A model generated the notes under the pieces. It saw only the letters and a list, made by a program, of their open reading frames with translations. It searched no databases and was not told the DNA's origin. Source: Nipponacmea schrenckii (taxonomy: Eukaryota; Mollusca; Gastropoda; Lottiidae). From it: 64,000 nucleotides of DNA. The translations under genes were made by a program, and so were the position numbers. Position 1 is the first letter of the stretch; every line of letters begins with the position of its first letter. Where the stretch lies: NCBI GenBank assembly GCA_030562195.1, contig JAUJPP010000001.1, forward strand, positions 10,036,472 to 10,100,471, in the 5' to 3' direction. Positions 24,901 to 39,900 of the stretch are shown piece by piece.

Positions 24901-27900
24901 TCTGATGATGCCATTATGATAGCAGTTAATAATAAAGTAGACGAATGGAAGGTAAAATCTCTTTAAATCTTTTTGATTTTTCTGTGAAAAATATTCCAAC
25001 ATTGAGATTTTGAATGAGGGGTATTGTGTATTGCTACTCTAGATATGAAAAAGAGAATTAAAAAAAAACAACACAGCCACAGCCCTGTTATATGTCCTTC
25101 GTGATAAGCTTACATTCACTTAATGACTAAAAATTCCTGATCTGTAATGAGGTCTTTCATTCAATTTAACACCTGAAATTAGGCTTTCATCAAGTAATAC
25201 TCTTCTTTAGCGAAGTCCCATAATTTGATGAACTAGTTTGATTTTATTATAGGGTATTTTATCTGATAAAGATCAAGCTATTGGTGAACTAAGAGAACAA
25301 GTATTTAAGTTACGTGAACAGCTGATAGCAGCTAATATGGATACAGATAAAGCTTCTGTTGCTGCTCTCTCTCAGGTAAGGTCCTGGTATAGAAACCATG
25401 CAATATGTCCAAAGTAAGACTTCGTCATTTGAAGTGGCTTTTGGAGCATTGCTTGAGATATATTATGTTTTGGATATATAGAATGATCTATTCGTGGTAG
25501 AATTGCGTCTGAGATAGTGGTAGTTATGGCAGGTAGTGTATGCATTAAATTACCACTTATTCTAACTGTGCCTGTGCCAGTGTCTTTATTGAACAGTAAC
25601 TTGTTACTTTCAATCACCCTAATCTCTAACTGTGACTGTGTTCTTGTTCTAGTGTTTCATACTGATTCTTAATTTGATATTTTTATCTATTGCAGGCAAC
25701 TAAAGATAAGGATAAACAAATAGAAGAATTAACAGAGAAAATAAGTCAGTATGTATTAGATATGGAATCTAATGCTATAATTATAGATGATTTACGCAAT
25801 GAATTGAATAGAGGTTTGTAATTTTCTTTTTTGTAAAATTTCTATAGAGCTTTACAATTGATTTATACTATGGTGAAAATTATTTGAAATGTATGTATTT
25901 AATCTTTACTATTTTATTGTTAACATAGGAGGTAAAGGTAATGAAAGTAGGTATGCTGCTAAACTTAGAGAACTACAAACTGAAGTCAAAGATAAACGAG
26001 AAACAATGAAGAATTTTGAAAATGAAGCCAAAAGAGCTGAAGAAGATGCTCGAGCCAAAGATGAAGAATTATCAGAAGTTTTAGAAAGAATGAGACAATA
26101 TGAAGCTGTGAGTGTCAGTTTTTTCCCAATTCTATTTATTCAACTGTTCAGATATTGAATTTTCAGGCTAGTACTCAGTTAATAATTCTGGTTTAAATAT
26201 ATAATTATGATATATTTCAGGGAGAATATGGTTTACAGGAAGCTGTAGCTGAAATTAAAGAATGTAAAACACAGGTTAAAATCAGAGACAGGTCAGTTCC
26301 ATTCCAGAATATCATTCCATTTACAAAAGCATAAGACATAGTTTTTGCTCATTATTATCCTACAGAGCAGAGTCCTTTCATGGCAGATATATGATTTCCA
26401 AAACATATATGAAATGTGTTTTAAGATCCAAAATTCATTGTATATGTTTTCAATTTGTATTGAAGACCATTAGAGGGAGAGTTAAACTAAAATGTCTTTT
26501 CACATGTCTCATTTTGTAGACAAATAGAAGAATTAACACGTCATGTGAATCAAGCTGAGATGAAGATTAATGATGTTTTAGATGAAAACGAAGAATTAAG
26601 ATATAAGCTAGGCATGGATCCTAAAGAACATCTTGATCTCACTGAATTTAGAAAAAATAAAGCTATTAGAAAAGAAGAGGAAAAAGCTCTGAATTTTATT
26701 TTACAAAGAGAAGTAAGATATTCATATATCTAGCCATATCAAATTTGGTGAAATTTTTTTTAATTACTACTAGTGCTTCGTTATTTTATAATCACATTTT
26801 GATGCATAAATTCAATGTAAATTCTACGTGTATAAATGATTATGACCTATTTGGTTTGCATGTTTTGATCCTCACACTTATTAACATAATGGGGCTCCAG
26901 TCAGATGCCAAGTATAGGTAGCAGTGCTTCTTTGTAGCAGATTGATATTTTGTTTGTTTGTAGATTGAAAGATTAGAAGATGAGAGAATAGAACTGAAGA
27001 AAAAAATCAGAAAATTGGCACAACAAACTGGACAAAGGTCAGAATTGATATCTAATTAAAACTTCTTGGCCTTACTAACATATTAAATACATTAATGAAA
27101 TTCCATCAGAGTTTTCTACTAATAATGTTAGGGAAAAAAAGTTCTTTTTGGGGGAAATCTACTTTATCACCTTGATTAAAATCATTTTAAAATTAAAAAG
27201 GGTCTTTATTTTCTGTTGTTTATTTGTAGAGCTGTAGCTTTAGGTTTAACAGCAGAAGATATGATAGCTGTACAAGAATATACTGAAGATTTAAAACACA
27301 AACATCAAAATAAAACAGAATCAGTGTCCACTATTATTAAACGTGAAGTTGCTATGGAAGAAAAAGTTATAAGAGTAAGCTTTACTTTTAAAATGAAATA
27401 TATTTGGGTGCTTAGTTGTTTTACCCAGTTGTTGAATTGTATCGAGAATATAGAAAACATGCTCTTATACTATAAATTAAAGAATGATCAATATTTGATA
27501 TATACAATACTGTTTATGAAGTCTGTTTTACTTAATATTTTATGATCAAAACTTATTGTCATGTGAATCTTGCATGCTTTAAAAATAAGACTTGAAATAT
27601 TAGTGGTGAAGTGTAAAGCTATATGATAGCTGTTAGTTGATAGCTACTGATATTCTTTTTATAGAGTCACGAATATAAGAATGAACATAAAAGAAATCAA
27701 GATGATATAGACCAATATTTACAACAAAATGCTGAACTACGAGCTAAAACTAACCAATTACAAGTAGAAAACTTACATTTACAAGACAGTGTGAAAGAAG
27801 TGCTTCAAGTTTTAAAAGAAAAGGTTAAAGGTAAAAAGACATATTCAAATGAACCCTAAACGTTCTTAGGATAATTCTGTCACTATCATTGCTAAACAAT

Positions 27901-30900
27901 TCCATTAGCCACAATATTCTTTATGACTGTTACAATTGTTCTTTTAAGGTTTAGGTTAGCGTCAGCATGGATTTCTGAAAGGTTTTTTGATAGTGAAACA
28001 AAAAAGCTTAATAGTTGATAACATTGAATATATTTTATATTTCCAGATGGTAAAGTTGACAGTTCTGCTATGCATTTACCAGCAGTTGATAAAATGTTAG
28101 CTGTGAGTATTGCACTTGTCTTTTGTAGTGTCTTTAAGGTCAATTGGAAGGATTGTCTAGAAATCAAGGCTCTGCGTTCTCCTTCAGCAGTACATGTAAT
28201 CAGCATAACATGTCATCTACTGTAATGACAAACCTCCTTAATTACACACTGCATCAAATTTCTCATCTTCATTTAATTTGATTAAGGTAACAAAATTAAC
28301 ATATGCTATTATTTCTATAGGGGTCAGAATTTTAAATAATATTCCCCAGAAATGATGCTATTTTGACAGTTGATATTGTTTGATATTACAGGCATTAGAA
28401 GCTAAGAAAGTTATCAGTGGTCATGATACATCATCCTATATGAAAGAACAGTTTGATATAATGAGAGGTAGAAATGAAGAATTGAGAAATGAATTAAGAG
28501 AAAGTAGAGTTGAAGCAACTAAAAATGCTTTAGAGAGAGATAAAGCATTTAGCAAGGTATAGTTTATGATGATATTGATGCTCATTGGGAGGCTTGGAGG
28601 ATTATTGAAACAGAAACATGCATGCAAGATAAATATTGACAGTGTAGATTCAAATATGCTCTTCCAAAGAACATGTCAGCTGATTGCTTTTGTTTGTTCT
28701 TTGAATTGCACAAGATCTTTTCAACAATTCCATTAATATTTCTTATCATAACAAATCAGTCTGATGGGTTCAAGGAATCTTATATAATAATTCTATACAT
28801 TCTAGATAGGTTGATGATACTATGAAATAGATAATGATTTGGGAAAGATGATATTGTCTATCTAAAAAATATTTTGTTTATTTTAGATTGAGAAGTTAGA
28901 GAAAGATCATGTAGCTCTACAAGAATCAGGTGTTGGACCAGGAGTGTTCCATGCCATGCCTTTACCAGAGGGTATGGCAATAACTAGTACAGAAATAATA
29001 GCTAGTCTTAATGAACATCTGGTAGTCACATTACAGGTGAGTCAATCAGTCTTCAACTGTTACTTTTTCATATGTTATTTGTATCTAATGTGCTTACTTG
29101 AGGTATTCAAATTTGAATCTATGGTGAGCTACTTTAGATGTTTGACAAAATCAAACAATCTGTCTGAAAACAAGTAGTCCTTGGTGGGTTTAAGATTGTA
29201 AATGTTTCTAAATACAGACCAAAAATTAAAAAGTTTTTTAATGTTATTGTAAAAGGAGAATAGTATAAAAGATGAAAATGTAAAGAAAATGGAGTCATCT
29301 CTAGAAAATTATAAAAGAAAATTTGCTGTAATGAGACATCAACAAGGTCTAGTTTATCAAGATTATCTGACTGAGAAAAAGGTAAGTTGTTACCTGTAAC
29401 CTAGTGATGGTTTTCTTACTCTTTGCGAAATGATATCTGTCACAGAGCCAGTATGTATCAAATATATATTATCTAGGATTAATGACTGAAAATGATACCT
29501 ACACGAGGGCTGATATTTGAAAAAAATGAAATTGAATGGTTTGATTATTTTCAGGAATTTGAAGAAGAAATGAATAAATTAAAAGATCAACTGAAGAAAA
29601 TTGAAGGAATGAAAGAAGATGATAATGTTAGATTACAAGAATTTGATGTAAGAATTATCTTATAGATTCTGATTATATTCTTTATCAAGCATTTATACAA
29701 GTTCCTTTCTTTCAGCTTCCTTAAATGAATATTTACACTAAACCATGCCAAACAGTTATTGATTAATTTTGAAACCTGTTTTATTTTATATAGAGATTAA
29801 TAGATACTCTAGGACAAGATGACGTTGAAGTTAGAAGACGTGTAGCAGAATTAACCAGAAAGATAACTGTACTACGTGTAAATGAAAAAGCTTTGACTAG
29901 AAGATATGCTATCATGGAAGAAACAGAAGCTACTTTACGAAGGGTTAGTTTTTTGTTTTGGTAGTTAAGCACGTCTCAGTCTATATCATCCTATTTCTTG
30001 TCTCTGTCGTGTACCCTCTTTCCTGATGGTACATCAAAATTCATAAATTCATAGGTGATGCAAAAAAGTAGTGTTGCATTATGACATCTCAGGAATAATA
30101 GACAATCTGAAACAAAGTTACAATGTCACAGAATGTTTCTTAAAAAATATATTTTCTTTTACTAGCAAAGCTTATCTTAAGAGATTCTGTGTAACTTGAC
30201 TTTCTTGATATTACAGAACATAGCTAATCTGAATAAAGATATGGCTCATATGGAAACAGCTGTACAAGAGAGGATGGGATATCTACAAAGATATAAGGTA
30301 ACACATATTTATGCTATATAAAATCCACACATGAGTATTACGCAAAAGAAAAAATAGAGTGTTTCTTACTATGCTCATCCTTTATATTATGCTAATTTTG
30401 TTGATATAAATGTATGTGCTTTATTATTATAGGATATGGCAACATTTAAAATTAGTGGATTACAGAAGGCTTTAGATGATTCTGTACCATCTAGTGATCT
30501 AGATAAAGTTAACAGACAATATCATGAAATAACAGAAAAATATAGAGATATGTTGGAAAAGGGCAACACATTAGTTAATAAAGCAGAAGCTGTCATTGGT
30601 TTAGAGGTAAATATAATTTAAATCTCAACTTACAAATCAGTACAAAATTAAATACCACTTATTTTTCATACCTTCTTTGATATAATTGTTCATGTGCCAA
30701 CAGTGGTACAAAATTATTTTATACCGAAAGGGATGAATCATATCTGACAAATCTTGAAATTTTGCAATCTAAATAAGAACATAGTCATATTCATCTTAAA
30801 TATAACAGACATGAGCTTTCATTCTTTGCTTCTCAGTTTATCTCTTATCTTAGACTTAAGTCTGGAAAAAGTTTTGGCTCACTAGAAAAGACAATAAATC

Positions 30901-33900
30901 TTTAGAAGTTAATGTGAAGCTATATTTATAGAATGAGGTACAAAGACTGACAGAAACTAACGAAGAAATCAAGAAGACTATGGCTATAGAGAAAGAGAAA
31001 CTTCATGCTTTAGAAGCAGCTATGGAGGAACTTCATAGAAAAGGTCTGTTTCTACATCAAATTGAAACCAGCATATTTGCCCATTCAGAACAAAAAACAA
31101 CACACCCTAAAAAGACTTGGTGAGAAACAAAACCTTCTGCCATTTTGAAAATCAAAAAATTGATGATTTGCTTTTGTTTCAGGAGTGACAGATGGTAAAG
31201 AAGTACAGGTTACAGATGCTGATATTATTTCTATATCCAAGAAAATAACAATGTTAGAAATGAAGGAATTAAATGAACGCCAGAGAGCTGAACATGCTGT
31301 GAGAATGTATGAACAACAGAAATCTATTTTACATGATCTAGAAAATAGAAACAAGACTTTAGAAGATAAATTTGCTGATGTAAGGCTTTTACTCTTTAAT
31401 ATGTATATTCTATATTGAATGTGTTGATTCAGCAAACTTTGAGTTTTCTGCAGACTTTTGTGTTTATTGGACTGTATTATAGCAGTTTTATTTATTGTTT
31501 TATTAATATATAGATCTGGGTGTATAAAATTGAGTCTGATTTTTAAGCTGCTTAACAAATTTAGGTTTTGAAATATAGGGCCTATCTTGATTGCAATGTA
31601 ATAAGATAATATTATTGCTCATTGTAGACAACTAAGATGAATCTAGAAATGCAGAAGATAGAAAGAGATTTAAGAGATGAATTAGCCAGTAAGTCAATCT
31701 TTATATTTTCCACTATTTACTGTGGTAATGCATATTCATCATGTCTTTTGATTACAACTGACCAATTATTTTGGTTCTACATAGATTAGAATATGTCTTT
31801 TCCTCCTTAGATTGAAAGAATGAATATTTGTACTATTATTACTATAGATAGTGTATTGAAAGCAGTAAGTGATGCTGATAGAAAGAAGATTGGGGAATTA
31901 GAAGAATCAGTTGTTATTTTACAACAAGAAATCTCTAAATTAAAAGAAATATCAGAGGTAGCAGGATCACAAGTAAAAACATTAGAAATGCAGAATGTAT
32001 CACGAGAGAAAGAAATGACATCATTAAGGCAGCAACTGTTAGATTTTCAGATGCAGAGTGATGAGAAGACCATTATAGGTGTGTAATTTGTTTTTAATTG
32101 TTGAATTAGAAGAAGGATCTGATAAAGTGGCTACTACTTTCCTGGCAGACTACAACTAGCTACCAACTCAAAAAACAATTATCAGCATATATTTTTTTTA
32201 ATTTAGTGAAAAAAAGATAAAAAAAACTTCCTGGATGACTGTATTACTATTACTTTATTATTAGGTAAATTACATCGGCATATTGTCCAGTTACAAGTCA
32301 GTGAAGGTACAGCTGTTAAGAAATGGGAAGAGGCCAAAAAGAAGATCAATAAAAATGAAGCCCATTTATTACGTTTAGAACAGAAAGTAGATGAGAAAGA
32401 TAAAACTATTTATCATAACAGAACTGAAGCTCAAAATAAAGCCAAATATCTTAAACGTAGCTTGCAGGTATAGGATTCTGATATGAAATTTGTTGCTATT
32501 GTCCAGAACATTTCACTTTTGAGCACTTCGAGTATTTTGTCTGAAAGGAACACTTGTATAAACAATTTTGATTTCCCCTTTATGTTCACTGCATCAACCA
32601 TCAAAATTGTGTATCATTCTAGAACTAAAACTTTTTAATTACATTTCTGTAATTATTTTTAGTTAATAAGCTACTATTGTTACTATTTTTAATCTAATCT
32701 GTGTCTTATTTTGTTAGGACTTAAGAATACAGTTTGCTGGTGCTGTACCATTATCTAAACAGGAGAGATTCTCTAAGTTAATGTCTAATTTGATGAATGA
32801 TAAGAGTAAGCTGGAGGTGGAGTTGAGGAATGTAAGCATCACACTTCAATATTGACTTGTGTTTAACACCTCATCACTTAGTGCTTGGAATTACTATATC
32901 AGTGTGATACATTGCATTAAGTAATATCTACATTTCTAATTTCGCTCTGGCCTTCTTTAAACAAGATATACTGAGTTGGTCAGATGACAATATGGCATTT
33001 GAATACATCTTAAAGGAAAACAATAATTTGCTGTTTGTGAAGAAATTGTCAGAAATAAAATAAGTATTCATATAAAATAAGTCTGTAATGAAATATATAA
33101 TTCAATTTGAATATACGAATTAAACATAGAATAATGGTGTGATTAAATGGACAAAATAATAAGATTTAGATCATCAATTATTTAGTTAATTCTTTACAAG
33201 AATTGATATTTTTCTAGGTTAATAAACAACGTGAAGACATGGAAGATAAGATAGCTGCTCTAACTTTACAACATGAATCATTACAAGAATTAATATCTAC
33301 TCTGAAAGATGGTCATGGTGCTGCTAAAGTTAAAGAATGGCATGGTAAAATGGATGCTATAAGATTAGAAGAATTGAAACTTAAACGACAGACAACTAAA
33401 CTAAGTGGACAAGTGAGTGTAATATGGCAATTCAGCTCCTATTTCTATTTAAAGGTGTCTTGTATACCTAAAAGGCTGGTCCCCTCTAGTAATACAACAT
33501 GAAAATATCATGTCCTATTGATGCATTTAATGATTAAAGAATGTAGTTGTATGATATGATATACCTTTTAAGAATTATTGTATATTATGCAAGTCTTGTA
33601 TTGTTTTCCTTTAAGATTCGTTATCTAGAAGATCTGATAAGATCACATGAAGTGACAATTACTGATCTAGAGGCTGAGAATGTACGCTTAATGAAGGTAG
33701 GTGTTGCATCTCGGTGTTTTACAACAAATTCTGTATGCAGATAGGCTTACATTTCTGAATCTCATATAGCAAGATATGCCATTTGCACAGGCATTCAGAA
33801 GACCTGATCCAGAAAGCATATATCTGGTTTGTCATCTTTTTGTAGTCCACATGGTTATTATATGAACTGTAAATTTGTAATAGATAGAGATGTTAATGCA

Positions 33901-36900
33901 TATTTAGTTTCTGTTATTATTTGTTGTAGGATTATGAAGAAAGACAGTTAATCTGGGAACAACGGGAAGTAGAATTAGAAAGGAATATAACACAGATGGA
34001 ACGTAATGCTTCACAGATAGCTGGCGCTGCCTCTCAGGTATATCTTTACTTCAGTTTGTTTATTGTTTAAATTGTTCAAGAACAGACATGATATCTTCAA
34101 ATTTTGATGCTGAAGTAGAAAAATCCTCTTATCATGTGGTTGGAATATAGTTATATTTACATATATATATACCTTTATTCAAAGTATGTTTGAATTGCAT
34201 TTCAGTTTGAAGAAGCCTTAGGAAATCTACCTGATGCAAAACTACCGGTTGCCAACCAATTAGAACAGGCTATAACTACTATAAGATCTAATGTTAAAGT
34301 TATATTAGATACACAGGCTGAATCTAAAGTATTAAAACAGGTAATTAGAACATGCTATGGCTACTATTAGATCTAATATTAAACACTATTAAAACAGGTA
34401 ATTAGAACATGTTATAACTACTATTAGATCTAATGTTTAAGACTATTAAAATAGGTAATTAGAACAGGCTATAACTACTATTAGATCTAATGTTAAAGAC
34501 TATTAAAACAGGTAATTAGAACATGTTATTACTACTATTAGATCTAATGTTCAATACTATTAAAACAGGTAATTAGAACAGGATATATTAACTATCATAA
34601 GCCTAACAATAGTAAAATTTCTTATTTGTTTGTTTTGAGCTGATTGGATTTTCAAAATTTATGTAATTTTGGTCCATAATAATTTTTCATAAACTTGAGA
34701 CAGTTTTTAAAGATTTTCATGAAATTGTAAGTAGTCAAGGTTGTAAACATTTTGTTGATTTTTAAAGCTTTTATTATTTACCATTGTACAGAGAGTAGCA
34801 GAGCTGGAGAAGAATCTACGTACAGCAGAACATACAGTGATACAGCGAGATAAACTAATCTCAGAATTAAGATTGAGAATGCCTGCTACAGCTGAAAGAG
34901 ATGAGATTATATTGAAAGCTACAGCAAAAACAGCTGAATCAGCCTTACATTCACAAGCTAGAACAGCAGATTTTGAGGAAACTCAAGCCTTAAAGATAGC
35001 TCAATCTACTATTAATAGTCTCAAGGTAAGTATACATGATATGGGTTATGGATTGAATTTGAAATGGTTTTTTCTGTTCTACTAAGATTGACCTATAAGC
35101 TTACCTTACCTTACCACACAAGAACTGTTTACTTTCAAATCCATTTCTCATGCCACCATTGTAACAAGGTAAATTATTTCTATTTTAATAGAAATGTATT
35201 GTGTATAAGTGTTTTCAAGAATTAATCTCTGTCTCAATTAATAAAAATACTGGTAAGCAGGATTTTATGTTTGTTAATTCTTTAGCAAAGAATACAGCAG
35301 AAAGAAGAAACCATAATTAAATATCAAGAATTATTGGGACAAGCTAGAGATGATATGCAGGAAATGAATAAACAGCATGAAGAAGAATTAAAATCAATGC
35401 AAGAAAAAATACATCTCAAAACAGATGATGCTTTTTCAAAGTTTAAGGAAGCTGCTCAAGAATTGATGAACAAACAATTAACAACTAGAGGTGTAACTGA
35501 TAAACAGGTTTGTGGGTTTTTTAAAATCTTCAGTTGATGTTATGAGGATCAGTGATTTTGAGACCAGTAATGATGCCTTATCTTTGTTAGTGTAATGGAT
35601 AGCTATGATTGATGATATTTAATTAATCTAAACTCAGTCTCTCCTGGTTAATTTTTATAGATGCAGAGATTACATGAACTAGAAGATTTAGGAGCTCAAT
35701 CAGAAAATGCTATTTTAGCTTTAACAGAGAAATTACGACAGAAAGATGCTGAATTAAATCAATTAAAAGGGAAACTGAATCAAACTGAAAAAATACATCT
35801 TAGTGAAAAAGAAAGGTTTGTAAAAAAATCTAAAAAAAAATCTATTTATAATCTTTTCTGAATCTTTCTATCCTTGGCTGATGCTGTCTAACCTTGGCTG
35901 ATACTATCTGAATTCATCTGAAACTGACTAAGCTTTATTGACTCTTGGCTGAAACTGTCTAACCTTGGCTGAAACTGTCCAACCTTGGCTGTCACTGTCT
36001 AACCTTGGCTGTACTGATACTGTCTAACCTTGACTGATACTGTCTAACCTTGGCTGATACTGTCTATCCTTGGCTGATACTGTCTATCCTTGGCTGACAC
36101 TGTCTATCCTTGGCTGACACTGTCTAACCAGGACTGAAACTGTCCTCTAAACCTGTTGACCTTTGTTGAAAATGGTTGACCTTTGTTGAAAAGGTCTGTC
36201 CTTTGATGAAAATTTCTGACCTTTGCTGAGATGTCTGACCTTTGATAAGACAGTCTGGCCTTTGCTGAGACAGTCTGGTTTTTGCTGAGACAATATGACC
36301 TTTGCTGAGGCAGTCTAGCCCTTTTTTTTTTGGAAAATGGGCTTAAATTCTCTGAAATTTTTCTGTATTCATTTAAGAACAACATTAGTACATAAAGAAG
36401 TAGAAGAAAAGAAAGATTTCGATATTGATGAATATAAACGTATAGTAGGTGAACAAAAGAAAGAAATAGAGATATTGAATGAAGAAATAAATGCATTAAA
36501 AGACAGTAATAATAGAGCACCAACAGTTACTATGAAAAACTTAGTAGAAAGACTGAAAAACCAACTTGCTCTTAAAGAAAAACAACATCAGGTAACACTA
36601 TCTGGTTATAATGACTTCGAGAAAACCAAATCCAATAAATACAAATTGTATTATATTACCTATGACAACAAGCCTCTTTGTCACTTCTCATGCATTCATC
36701 ACTGAATTTTCAAAACTATAAGCAAAACCAATTGAGCTTTTCAGTTCTGCTTTTCAAAACTTATGGTCAAAACTTGTTTGTTGTATTGAATCAAGTTGTA
36801 CTCTTTCAAATTTAATATAAAAACTCAAATGGACATGGTAACTTACTGGCCTTGTCAAATTTATTGGCAAACTGGATTGCTAATGTTTACCTCGTATTTC

Positions 36901-39900
36901 TAGGCTCTGAGTAAAGCTCTAACAGAATTACGAGCTGATATGGTAGCTCAAGCTCAAGAAACTGTGAAAACTAATTTGGCCGATGCTGGTCAGGAACACA
37001 ATGTACAGAGATTGATAGATCAACAAACCAAACAACTTAATGTAAGTACCCAGTACATAATATAACTAAATAATGATTTACTGTCCACTACATGAGTCGA
37101 TTTGGCGTCATTTTCTTTTCCCAATGGCACTCTGGCAGACTGTAATTATTTTTGCATACCTGATTTTATGCTGATGTTATTCAGCTATATTATTTTCTAT
37201 GTAGTATTTGCATATACATTGTTGGTTTTTTCGGGGATGAAAAGGGCGAAAAGAAAAGCCATTGCTTGTATTTGTACAAATTCGTATTATAGGAACAAAT
37301 AGAGGATTTACAAACTCAAACAGATAAACAGAGAAAAGAGTTAAAGAAACGTAAAGAATTACAATCTAATTTAGCAACTGAACTAGAAGATGTAAAAGAA
37401 GAATTAGGTAATTTAAGGCTTTATACTGAAATTGATTCTTGATTAAAGATGTAAAGCCCCCAGAATTTCAAATTCAATTGTGCTGTGCTACTATGATTGA
37501 AGGGGATGTATGTTGTTTAATGTATTTATCTTTATATTTTATACAGCTCAAAAAGATCGTAGTCTTTCTAAATTAAAGAATGATAAAACAAGGTTAGAAC
37601 ATGAAGTTGATGAATTAGAAAAGAAAATTGAAAGAATGAATACAATGCGATCACAGGTAAATATTGTGAAATTTGTCCTTTTTCACTCATAGAGGCAGTT
37701 AAAAGCATCTTAATGATAGAATAAACTTTGACATAATTAAATGCAAAAATGCCAACATAATTTTGTCATCTTAATCATAGGTTGTATTTTCACATTATAA
37801 TATTGCCTGTATATTCCAACTTCTGTAATTGTAGAAATCAGGAGATAATGAAAGACAACAAGAATTAGATGAAACCAGAAGAAGATTGAGACTGGTTGAA
37901 GAAGAATTAAAGAAAAAACAACAAACAGCTGAGAAACCATATGAAAAAGAAGAGAAGAAAGTAAGTGAGAAAATATTAAAACTAATGGCAAATCTGGAGT
38001 TTTGTCTTCTTCCAAAATATATCACGCATACAAGATTCTCATTGATCATTGATCTGACCATGTAACCACTCTTCCATTCCATCTTCTCTGACTGTATTCA
38101 TTGTTTGAAACCTTCATCGCATACATTGTTGTAGGTTGATGAGCTTGCTAAATGGGAAGAGAGTAAAAAATGGCAGAGAACTGTAGAAAAGATGAAGAAT
38201 AAATTAAAAGATAAAGATATTGACATAGAGAAATTAAATAAAACAATAGAGATGATGAAAGTCAATATGGATAGGTTTGTACTTGGATGTCTTTAAAAGA
38301 TATACCCTTCTCCTACTCTGATCCTTAGTTGATATACACTTAAGAGCATGAATTGCTCAAATTTTTATGCCAGATTCATACTTTCATTTTAGTTTCAAAT
38401 TATTAAGTAGAATTAATGGCAAAATAGGTACACTCAGTACAATGAGGCTGGGAATAAGTCTTTTAGTTCTGTTATGAAAGGTAGTTTTGTAATACCAGCT
38501 TACTATCAAATTTTTCAATATCAGTTCATTCATTCAATTATTGTATTCATCAGATTAACTTGAATGAATAATTGTATGGTCATTGTCATCAATGACAATA
38601 AAGGTGGCTTCTATAGCAACCAGTAAACAAACCTCTACAAGCTATGTTTTTATTTGTATTGTAGAGTAACAAGAGAGAAAGACAGTATAGAATCTAGAAC
38701 TAGAGCTCTATCTAAAACCTCTGTACCACAGCTAAGTTCTGCAGCACCACCCAGTAAAAAACAACATAGTATACAAGATCTCAAACAAAAGAATTATATG
38801 TTAGAAGAAGAGGTATAAAACTCTGTTGTGAATTGATATTATGCATAAGCTTTCAAGGTCATTAGTTGACAATTAAATCATGAATCTTTTCAAGTCTGAC
38901 TCTGAAAAGCATTTTTGTTCTAAATTTTTAGCGTTTCGAAACTAAGAAATACTAGCATTGTAAAAAGAAACAAGTGATAAGAAGGGTTTGGGTTTTAGGT
39001 AATGTTTTGTTATGCTATATTATAATTAGTCTTTGTTGAATTATAGCAAAGATGCTAGAATATTGCCTATTGTTGTTATGTTGACCTACTAGAGGAACCC
39101 CTTTGAAAGTGGCCAGTGGCCTCAAGAAGAGAAATCTCTGTGCAGTAATATATCTATTATTGGTATGTTTTCTAGTTAAATACCTTAAAAAGACAGAAGA
39201 TAATGACAGATGGCAGTAAAGATAAAGATATAAGACTCTATAATCAACAATTAGTAGAACAAGTTGAAGAATTAAAGAGAGCTCTAGAATCAGAGGTTAG
39301 TCACAATTATTCAAATCAAATCAACTATGCTATGAGCTTTATATCTTTCCTTATGCTTTATTAATATCAACATACTAATATAAAATGTTGTGGATCTGTG
39401 AATTACTTTTTTTATGGGTAAAACAAATCAGATACATGAATTTTACAAAGACAAAATTAAATATCTAGGCTTCCATTATAATGAAATGGTTTATTATATT
39501 TAGGATGGTTCCGTATCAGCCTTTGAATACCAGAGATTATTTGAGAAGAATCAACAATTACAGAAGGAAATACTTAAATTATCAGAAGAAAATATTGAGT
39601 TAAAGTTTGAAGCTGAACAATCTAAGCGAGACGTTCCTAGACAAAGAGTGAGTTTGCCTTTTTAAGTTTTGTTGATTTTCTCAGCCCATAATTGGTATGT
39701 AAAGAGTTATTAGAAAATAAATAGATTAGATATTACAGATTTTAATCACCCGCATGATAAGATGACATAAAAAAAAGTACGGTATTTACATGTAGTGATT
39801 ATTTTATTCTGATAAAGTGGTATTGCATACTTTATGTTACAATTTAAGATTTTGTGCCTTTCATTATCCTAGGAAAGAATATCTGATCTTCAGAAATATA

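Noticed and set aside
31085..31558. 157-codon minus-strand open frame
   Set aside because: Antisense shadow of CEP290 exon 27 and flanking introns.
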